Below are positions 7,301 to 10,224 of a DNA stretch of 10,224 bases, one piece after another. Within the stretch, counting starts at the first letter, position 1. Each line of letters starts with the position of its first letter. The position numbers and the translations under genes are program-made. The stretch is from contig CAZSBS010000175.1 of NCBI GenBank assembly GCA_964605095.1, positions 1 to 10,224 on the forward strand. Direction: 5' to 3'. The stretch is from JAUWQU01 sp964605095. Its GTDB lineage: Bacteria; Planctomycetota; Phycisphaerae; SM23-33. The notes under the pieces were generated by a model that worked only from the letters and a program-made list of their open reading frames with translations, ran no database searches and had not been told where the DNA came from.

Positions 7301-7467
7301 CTGAGTTGTTGTCGCGGCGAATGGCGCCGCAGGTCGAACGCATCGACCAGCAGTTCTCGCACTACCAGGAAGACGCGCCCGCATGCGACGTATGCGGGTC
7401 CATAACGGTGCGGAATGGCAACTGCTATAAATGTTACAACTGCGGTTCCTCTCTGGGTTGTAGTTGA
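4384..7467 (+). CDS. nrdJ: Adenosylcobalamin-dependent (class II) ribonucleotide reductase
   Basis: The enzyme reduces ribonucleotides to deoxyribonucleotides, using adenosylcobalamin to make the thiyl radical and needing neither oxygen nor a small subunit. The ATG follows GGGAG by 6 nt, and the family start (EQVFSTPGVHPFEQIQW) comes at residues 32-48. Active-site motif NPCSE gives Asn397, radical Cys399 and Glu401. Cys193 and Cys410 are the disulfide pair, with the Cys399-Cys410 spacing of 11 seen in Thermotoga NrdJ. Substrate-binding motifs FKYGSGTGSDLSTLRS and APTGTIGFMMDCDTTG are intact. A TSCPD domain (about 780-885) follows the barrel, then a low-complexity linker (about 890-1000) and a C-terminal cysteine cluster (1001, 1004, 1014, 1017, 1020, 1026), probably a zinc ribbon plus shuttle cysteines. 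No N-terminal ATP cone is seen. It stands alone, with its own promoter. Confidence 0.97.
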   Translation: MVSRDPLDRQDVAGGELTAPAVAAAVDGLAIEQVFSTPGVHPFEQIQWDRHLARINDGGGKVVFEQDDVEVPSTWSQLATNVVVSKYFYGEKGTAERENSVKQLVHRVCRTIADWGLADGVFASADDGERFYQELTYLCVNQYGAFNSPVWFNVGLLHVNGVPGSEGNFHWDAEQNQSVRTMRNYEYPQSSACFIQSVDDTMEDIMRLAASEAMLFKYGSGTGSDLSTLRSSREKLSGGGTPSGPLSFMRIFDQVAGVIRSGGKTRRAAKMQSLRCDHPDIKEFIECKMVEEKKAWALIDAGYDGSIDGNAYASVMYQNSNLSVRLTDEFMQACLDGSGWQTHAVTTGEPMAKYPARELLDLIAEGTRVCGDPGVQYHSTVNRWHTCKASGPINASNPCSEYMFLDDSACNLASLNLMKFRLPDGSFDIERFKAAVRIFIIAQEILVDRSSYPVAKICRKSHEYRPLGLGYANLGCLIMSLGLPYDSDAGRAMAAAVTAVMTATAYTASSELASRLGPFPQYTRNRKDMLQVLRMHREAAEGISPNDCPAELRDSAIACWSEAVASAELLGCRNAQVTVLAPTGTIGFMMDCDTTGIEPDIALVKYKSLAGGGLFKIVNQTVPMALERLGYTKGQVAAVVEHIDDHDTIEGASDLADEHLPVFDCAFKPANGKRFIHYMGHIRMMGAVQPFLSGAISKTVNMPKESTAEEIRKVYVEGWKLGLKAVAIYRDGSKRTQPINTSRDEKPAARGVKVGDGKMVMIDEAMLEEARRQPHRERLPATRPSITHKFSVGGHEGYLTVGQYEDGRPGELFVTMAKEGSTVGGMMDAFATSISLCLQFGVPLEDLVRKFTHQRFEPSGMTSNPDIPFAKSVVDYIFRWLGLTFLEEYRKTYLPNRGQSDAPASGLPARPITSTSEVVREDTASDAGSAIQTSDKEVKRSAGASSGLYVTTSTEDRLLAGASRRAVTIPAAAELLSRRMAPQVERIDQQFSHYQEDAPACDVCGSITVRNGNCYKCYNCGSSLGCS
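7086..7207. repeat. Three 9-bp perfect inverted repeats in nrdJ linker
   Basis: Three successive perfect stems of 9 bp lie inside the linker-coding part of nrdJ: CGCGCCGGC at 7086-7094 with 7104-7112, CATCCGAGG at 7127-7135 with 7154-7162, and CAGACCTCT at 7177-7185 with 7199-7207. Loops are 9, 18 and 13 nt. The protein segment is non-conserved low complexity, so the DNA is free to carry another signal or to be inserted sequence. Confidence 0.7.
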
Positions 7468-7482
7468 GGAGCCGCACAGAAC

Positions 7483-7749
7483 GGGCGGCGGTGAAACGCC
7501 ACGGCTGGATTTCCAGACGCCGCCGCCCAACCCATGCGGGTGCTCACGGAAGAGCTCCCGCCGAAGCGCTGGGGCATTGCACGCCAGCCTGGCCGGTTGT
7601 CGGCCGGGGCGGCTGGGCGGCCCCGGAGAGGTAGGACTCACCCGGTGTCGTCCAACGGGTCCCGGTTGCGGGAGCCCGGGTGCGCCCAAGGATGGATCAA
7701 GGGTTTGGCTGACGCGAGGCGGCGGAACGGGCGACTCCCGCCGCCTCGC
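7483..7749 (+). ncRNA. Dense cluster of GC-rich hairpins, possible structured RNA
   Basis: This gene-free stretch after nrdJ is almost continuously self-complementary. Perfect stems by eye: GGGCGGCGG (7483-7491/7520-7528, enclosing CTGG-ATTT-CCAG); GCGGG-T-GCTC (7536-7545/7552-7561, loop ACGGAA, with facing T7541 and T7556); GCTGG (7568-7572/7584-7588); GGCCG (7591-7595/7601-7605); CCGGGGC (7604-7610/7620-7626); CACCCGG (7639-7645/7676-7682, enclosing TCCCG-GTTG-CGGGA); and a 12-bp GCGAGGCGGCGG (7714-7725/7738-7749). I do not recognise RNase P, tmRNA, SRP, 6S or a known riboswitch in it. No promoter or T-run terminator of its own is seen, so it may be the nrdJ 3' UTR. Strand is assumed from nrdJ. 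High GC content makes chance stems likelier, but not this many in a row. Confidence 0.4.
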
Positions 7750-7814
7750 ACGCTTCGACCGCGGGGCAGTACGGATGGGCCGGCCTAAATTTCTTCCAAA
7801 ACTATTAAAGAATA

Positions 7815-7842
7815 TTGAATGCATTTTCCGAAGTGTTATTCT
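7815..7842 (+). promoter_or_regulatory. Candidate promoter of the small RNA
   Basis: In a sharp AT-rich trough (about 7785-7850), a -35 TTGAAT (7815-7820) precedes a -10 TATTCT (7837-7842) by 16 nt, each 4/6 to consensus. Initiation would be near 7849. Confidence 0.45.
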
Positions 7843-7848
7843 AAACGT

Positions 7849-8014
7849 ATGTGACAGGAGCGTCGCGGGATGTTTCGCGCTGCTCGTTGATTTCCGTTGA
7901 TAATAGTTGTCCGCTGCACCCGTACATGGTGTAGGTCTCCCTCCACCTACATCCAAGGGTTGCGGCTATTCGGGCGATGCCAAGGTCTCCCTCCGCCTAG
8001 GCATCGCCTTTTTT
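7849..8014 (+). ncRNA. Candidate small RNA with two identical C-rich loops
   Basis: Promoter to terminator spans about 166 nt. A first hairpin pairs GAGC and CGCG (7858-7867) with CGCG and GCTC (7876-7885). Hairpin 2 is TGTAGG/CCTACA (7930-7935/7946-7951) with loop TCTCCCTCCA. Hairpin 3 is GGCGATGCC/GGCATCGCC (7973-7981/8000-8008), extended inward by AGG/CCT, with loop TCTCCCTCCG, ending in six Ts. Hairpins 2 and 3 share AGGTCTCCCTCCNCCTA exactly 50 nt apart, though their stems differ. CUCCCUCC is complementary to GGAGG-type ribosome sites. Twin loops of this kind recall the cuckoo (CcsR) RNAs of Rhodobacter, whose loops carry CCUCCUCCC, but there is no evidence of homology. A six-codon frame (7870-7890, MFRAAR) has AGGAG 9 nt upstream, so a leader/attenuator for the next gene is the main alternative. 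Confidence 0.55.
7973..8014 (+). terminator. Strong intrinsic terminator
   Basis: A 9-bp GC-rich stem, GGCGATGCC (7973-7981) with GGCATCGCC (8000-8008), is followed directly by six Ts (8009-8014). An inner AGG/CCT adds 3 bp after an A-A mismatch. It ends the small RNA and insulates the next promoter. Confidence 0.85.
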
Positions 8015-8025
8015 ATTTGGATATA

Positions 8026-8068
8026 CCGCCCGGCCTGATGATATAATTCCGTAATTCGGCCGGGGCGG
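8026..8068. repeat. Inverted repeat around the 3D-gene promoter
   Basis: CCGCCCGGCC (8026-8035) pairs with GGCCGGG-g-CGG (8058-8068), 10 bp with one bulged G. The extended -10 and the expected start site lie between the arms. It could be an operator or a 5'-end hairpin. Confidence 0.45.
8039..8047 (+). promoter_or_regulatory. Extended -10 promoter of the 3D-domain gene
   Basis: TGATATAAT is a perfect extended -10 (TG-N-TATAAT, hexamer 8042-8047). No good -35 is present at the right distance, as is usual for this promoter type. A start near 8054 gives a leader of about 180 nt, which includes the short hairpin GGCCA-TGA-TGGCC. Confidence 0.55.
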
Positions 8069-8233
8069 CGGGCCATGATGGCCTTGGGCCGGCATGGATT
8101 TGAGATTTGCGATTTGCCCGGTTCGGCGACAAGGATGTTGCTGTGATGACTTTGAGCTTTCGCGCCTGAAGGATGTCCGGCTCGAAAGTTGGTTCGCGGC
8201 GGTAGAGGGCGTTGCGGAAGAGACTTCCATCCA

Positions 8234-8878
8234 GTGTCCAAGCGAGCGAAGCGACGAGCCGCAAGAGTCAGACTCAAGCGATTGGCGATTTTCCTTCCAT
8301 TGGCGGCCTGTGCCCCGTTTTGGCTGGGTGCCTGGGGCTCTGACGGCCAGGTCGAGGCCACCGGAGCCAATGGCCGCCAACAGGCCATTAACCTGACGGA
8401 TAGGGACGGCACAATCTCCGAACTGCCGCGGAGGTTGTATCTGGCCGCCACCGTGCCCGACGCGGAGCCCATCGCTGCCCGCCCTGTTTACGCGCCCAAG
8501 CCGGCAAGCCCGCAGCGGAGCGTGTTACCCCGCCCGGTTGCCGCGTCGGTCAGGCCCAGGCAGCAAACGCGGACAATGCGCATGCTCGTGACGGCGTATT
8601 GTCCGTGCGAGCGGTGCTGTCGTGGGTTCAGCGACGGCATAACAGCGAGCGGTAAAAGCATTTATGCGAATAGGTCGCGATTCGTCGCCGCCGATACACG
8701 CCTGCTGGGTTTCGGGACGCGGGTTTCCATTCCCGGCTATTACGGTGGAACACCGGTCTCCGTACTCGACTGTGGCGGGAAGATAAAGGACCATCGCATT
8801 GATGTGTTCTTCCTGTCCCACAAACAGGCCCAAAAGTGGGGCGCCCGCTGGATGGACGTGACCGTCTATCAGGACTGA
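8234..8878 (+). CDS. Exported 3D-domain protein, putative peptidoglycan-active
   Basis: The 3D domain is a double-psi beta barrel related to the MltA catalytic domain and found in cell-wall lytic proteins; its three Asp residues name it. Here the domain spans about 116-212 of 214 aa, opening MLVTAYCPCERCC with DGITASG, and the Asp residues are D154 (AAD), D179 (LDCGG) and D190 (IDVF). The N-terminus is an Arg/Lys-rich region (1-16) followed by LAIFLPLAAC. L23-A-A-C26 resembles a lipobox, so it may be a lipoprotein, or the hydrophobic stretch to about 35 may anchor it. A Pro-rich linker (about 75-112) spaces the domain from the membrane. The start is uncertain: GTG 8234 gives a clean signal region with a distant GGAAGAGA; TTG 8189 is the alternative. 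The exact reaction is unproven, although lytic transglycosylase activity is known for relatives. Confidence 0.85.
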   Translation: MSKRAKRRAARVRLKRLAIFLPLAACAPFWLGAWGSDGQVEATGANGRQQAINLTDRDGTISELPRRLYLAATVPDAEPIAARPVYAPKPASPQRSVLPRPVAASVRPRQQTRTMRMLVTAYCPCERCCRGFSDGITASGKSIYANRSRFVAADTRLLGFGTRVSIPGYYGGTPVSVLDCGGKIKDHRIDVFFLSHKQAQKWGARWMDVTVYQD

Positions 8879-8892
8879 GCCGCGCCCTGAAT

Positions 8893-8964
8893 GAATCTCG
8901 CGCGGCGCCCATTGCAAAGAAACATACCGCCTGACGGCGTCACTGCGAACGTTCCGCGAGATTC
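8893..8964. repeat. 10-bp perfect inverted repeat after 3D gene
   Basis: GAATCTCGCG (8893-8902) is exactly complementary to CGCGAGATTC (8955-8964), enclosing 52 nt with a small CGCC-TGAC-GGCG hairpin. It lies 15 nt after the stop codon. There is no T-run, so it is not a standard terminator; it could be a small mobile or processing element. Confidence 0.6.
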
Positions 8965-8990
8965 GAAGGCCCCTCTGGCAAGCTCTTGCC

Positions 8991-9019
8991 TTGACATCCG
9001 CGGGAGGGTATCGTCTTAG
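8991..9019 (+). promoter_or_regulatory. Candidate nikR promoter
   Basis: A perfect -35 TTGACA (8991-8996) is followed after 17 nt by a weak -10 TCTTAG (9014-9019). A poor -10 beside a perfect -35 would suit a regulated promoter. The start would be near 9026. Confidence 0.45.
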
Positions 9020-9033
9020 AGCCTGCACGACAC
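9008..9033. promoter_or_regulatory. Possible NikR operator (autoregulation)
   Basis: GTATCGT (9008-9014) and ACGACAC (9027-9033) form an inverted repeat with 6 of 7 pairs matching and a 12-nt gap, over the -10 of nikR. The E. coli site, GTATGA-N16-TCATAC, has the same GTAT start and a similar overall span. Position fits autorepression. Confidence 0.35.
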
Positions 9034-9044
9034 GTTGTTGGATT

Positions 9045-9061
9045 GGCCGAAGGTTTCGGCC
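9045..9061 (+). repeat. 7-bp hairpin in nikR leader
   Basis: GGCCGAA (9045-9051) pairs perfectly with TTCGGCC (9055-9061) across the three bases GGT. It sits 9 nt before the Shine-Dalgarno and would be in the mRNA leader. It may affect translation or be incidental. Confidence 0.5.
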
Positions 9062-9083
9062 CGACGATTCGAGGACCGCGAAC

Positions 9084-9494
9084 ATGGGCTCACTGACGCG
9101 CACGGCCTTGGCGATCGACGTTGACCTGCTGGAGAAGTTCGATGCCTGGATGGCCAGCCGGGGGTACACCAACCGCTCCGAGGCGATGCGGGATCTGATC
9201 CGCGCGTCGCTGGTCGAGCAGGAGTGGCAGGATCCCAAGGCCGCGATGGTGGCGGTGGTCAGCGTGATATTCGACCACGCCGCGCGTGACCTGGCGCAGG
9301 AGGTCACCGAGATCCAGCACAAGGACCACCACTGCATCCTGTGCAGCCAGCACGTACACCTGGACGGCCACAACTGCCTGGAGGTTGTCCTGATGCGTGG
9401 CCCAGCCCAGCAGTTGCGTCGCGTCGCGGACGCGATAGTTTCCACCCGTGGCGTAAAGGCGGGCAAGCTGACCCTGCTGAGCCCCAATGTGTGA
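9084..9494 (+). CDS. nikR: Nickel-responsive transcriptional regulator NikR
   Basis: NikR is a tetrameric repressor or activator that binds DNA when loaded with Ni(II), controlling nickel uptake and nickel enzymes. The 136-aa length is normal. Residues 1-45 form the ribbon-helix-helix DNA-binding arm (SLTRTALAIDVDLLEKFDAW, then NRSEAMRDLIRASL). The rest is the ACT-like nickel-binding domain. The square-planar nickel ligands are all present at His79, His90, His92 and Cys98, exactly the E. coli set 76/87/89/95 shifted by three, in HVHLDGHNCLEV. The ATG at 9084 follows GAGGA (9071-9075) by 8 nt; the frame is open upstream from 8991, but that part lacks family similarity. It is transcribed alone, with no nickel transporter or nickel enzyme in the window, so its targets are elsewhere. 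A possible operator lies at its own promoter. Confidence 0.95.
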   Translation: MGSLTRTALAIDVDLLEKFDAWMASRGYTNRSEAMRDLIRASLVEQEWQDPKAAMVAVVSVIFDHAARDLAQEVTEIQHKDHHCILCSQHVHLDGHNCLEVVLMRGPAQQLRRVADAIVSTRGVKAGKLTLLSPNV

Positions 9495-9539
9495 TTGCGG
9501 GGCCGGTTGCGTTGGGCGGGGCGGGAATGCAGGGCGACG

Positions 9540-9606
9540 ATTTGCACGAGTTGCACAAAGAGAAGACGGATGTGTGCAAATTCGTGGTGATAGTCTTCTG
9601 GTTTTT
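9540..9606 (+). terminator. Possible nikR terminator with nested inverted repeats
   Basis: AGAAGAC (9561-9567) pairs with GTCTTCT (9593-9599), followed by GG and five Ts (9602-9606). The loop is long (25 nt), so termination may be weak. Overlapping alternatives are ATTTGCAC/GTGCAAAT (9540-9547/9574-9581) and TTGCACA/TGTGCAA (9551-9557/9573-9579). Confidence 0.4.
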
Positions 9607-9693
9607 AGACCGATGGGTGTGTAAATTCCTTGTCGGGTCAGCAGTTCGACGGGTCTGGGACGCGGCTCGGTGAGCGCGGGAAGGAAAAAGGCA

Positions 9694-9969
9694 ATGTACG
9701 GAAAAGGGCGCAAGAAAGGCGTGGTTCGGTTATCCATTCAGGCCAACGGCGGGGCCAGGAACGTTGCGGTGGCTGGCTCGTTCAGCGATTGGAAGCCCGT
9801 GCGGATGAAGAAGCAGAAGGACGGCTCGTTCGCCGCCAACGTGGAAGTCGCCCCCGGTAGCCACGAGTACAAGTTCATTGTCGACGGCGACTGGCTGATG
9901 GACCCCGACAACAGCGCCTGGGCCCTGAACCCCTACGGGACGCTGAACTCCGTGATGGTTGTCGAGTAG
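9694..9969 (+). CDS. Single-domain glycogen-binding (CBM48/AMPK-beta type) protein
   Basis: The 91-aa protein is essentially one CBM48-type domain, the early-set immunoglobulin fold that binds alpha-1,4-glucans in AMPK beta subunits and glycogen-branching or debranching enzymes. VAVAGSFSDWKPVRM (24-38), DGSFAANVEVAPGSHEYKF and VDGDWLMDPDN match the family. The glucan-contacting residues of AMPK beta1 are conserved by position: Trp33, Lys60, Trp67, Thr83 and Asn85 correspond to W100, K126, W133, T148 and N150. A basic N-terminus (GKGRKKG) precedes the domain; there is no signal peptide, so it should be cytoplasmic. ATG 9694 is preferred because AAGGA (9681-9685) lies 8 nt upstream; GTG 9670 has no such site. 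No catalytic domain is attached and the neighbours are not glycogen genes. It may tether partners to glycogen or sense it; this is inferred. Confidence 0.88.
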   Translation: MYGKGRKKGVVRLSIQANGGARNVAVAGSFSDWKPVRMKKQKDGSFAANVEVAPGSHEYKFIVDGDWLMDPDNSAWALNPYGTLNSVMVVE

Positions 9970-10005
9970 CAAGGGCCGGGACGTGGCGGGGCAACACCCT
10001 CACCC

Positions 10006-10046
10006 GGCCCTGCGGGCCACCCTCTCCCTCAAGGGAGAGGGGTTTT
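10006..10046 (+). terminator. Tandem hairpins with intrinsic terminator
   Basis: GGCCC-TGC-GGGCC (10006-10018) is followed at once by a 9-bp stem, CCCTCTCCC (10020-10028) with GGGAGAGGG (10033-10041), loop TCAA, then G and four Ts (10043-10046). It closes the CBM48 gene. The CCTCTCCC...GGGAGAGG form is a widespread bacterial intergenic repeat type, so the element may be a dispersed repeat used as terminator. Confidence 0.75.
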
Positions 10047-10224
10047 AAGAGAGCCCGCCAAGCACCTGCTTGGACCTTCTCACGGTCCACCGGCTGCCAG
10101 GCTTCGCGGATGCGATGTTTCCGCAGATTTGCCGGCGACCCTCCTTCGCCAAGGCTACGGCGGGCTGCGCCGGCTACTGTCTACCCCTCGACTTCGCTTG
10201 GGGTAACCGGCTACCGGCTACTGG
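10047..10224. repeat. Hairpin-rich intergenic repeat at right edge
   Basis: No gene is seen. Stems by eye are CCAAGCA/TGCTTGG (10058-10073), GGACC/GGTCC (10072-10076/10084-10088), CCGGC/GCCGG (10090-10094/10131-10135) enclosing GCGGA/TCCGC (10106-10110/10120-10124), CGCC/GGCG (10147-10162) and TACCCC/GGGGTA (10182-10187/10200-10205). CCGGCTAC recurs three times at the end. This looks like dispersed repeat sequence, possibly continuing beyond the window. Confidence 0.5.

Noticed and set aside
7483..7749. RNase P RNA, tmRNA, SRP RNA or 6S RNA
   Set aside because: The diagnostic conserved segments of these RNAs are absent on both strands.
7123..7956. 277-codon minus-strand frame across the hairpin cluster
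   Set aside because: Composition is Arg/Pro/Ser low complexity; it runs through nrdJ and the small RNA candidate and shows no domain.
7930..8008. Minus-strand CsrA-binding RNA with GGA in both loops
   Set aside because: The complement does show GGAGGG loops, but the promoter and the T-run terminator are both on the plus strand.
8525..9556. 343-codon minus-strand frame across the 3D gene and nikR
   Set aside because: It covers two well-supported genes on the other strand and has no recognisable motif.
1..10224. CRISPR arrays, insertion sequences, tRNA or rRNA genes
   Set aside because: No regularly spaced repeats, transposase motifs, T-loop sequences or rRNA signatures were seen on either strand.

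Overview
The window is a GC-rich bacterial chromosome segment, probably from a planctomycete (Phycisphaerae-like) or a related anaerobic or sediment lineage. That assignment is inferred from the gene mix: a B12-dependent ribonucleotide reductase with a long linker, a stand-alone glycogen-binding domain, a 3D-domain cell-wall protein and NikR. The wide intergenic spaces full of inverted repeats fit too. No rRNA or tRNA places it more exactly. Codon use is strongly GC-biased, so many long antisense frames are spurious.

Left part (1-3616, mainly minus strand): a tryptophan block. trpB and trpA overlap by 4 nt; trpA runs off the left edge. To their right lies a 5'-truncated plus-strand remnant of a PDZ-domain protein, then a purine-rich AGTAGT-type repeat with an inverted copy. 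Next is a second minus-strand unit in which a NifU-C/Nfu-type iron-sulfur scaffold protein is followed 24 nt later by trpG/pabA, the glutamine amidotransferase of anthranilate or aminodeoxychorismate synthase. A consensus-like promoter precedes each unit.

Middle (3617-7467, plus strand): about 400 nt without a gene, then a sigma70-type promoter with a possible NrdR box, a leader of about 330 nt with mutually exclusive pairings and a perfect 14-bp tandem repeat just before the ribosome binding site, then nrdJ (1027 aa, class II adenosylcobalamin-dependent ribonucleotide reductase). All catalytic cysteines are present. I see no B12-box, so the leader is not an obvious cobalamin riboswitch.

Right part (7468-10224, plus strand): about 770 nt without a recognisable protein gene but with the most unusual sequence of the window. 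It holds a cluster of perfect GC-rich hairpins (7483-7749), then a likely small RNA gene (about 7849-8014) with its own promoter, two hairpins showing the same C-rich, anti-Shine-Dalgarno loop exactly 50 nt apart, and an intrinsic terminator. Three separate monocistronic genes follow: a 3D-domain exported protein, the nickel-responsive repressor nikR, and a single-domain CBM48/AMPK-type glycogen-binding protein, the last closed by a strong terminator. The right end is hairpin-rich intergenic repeat.

The protein genes are housekeeping or well-known families. The candidates for something undescribed are RNA elements: the twin C-loop small RNA, the hairpin cluster after nrdJ, and the nrdJ leader. 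All structure calls were made by eye and have not been folded or searched.
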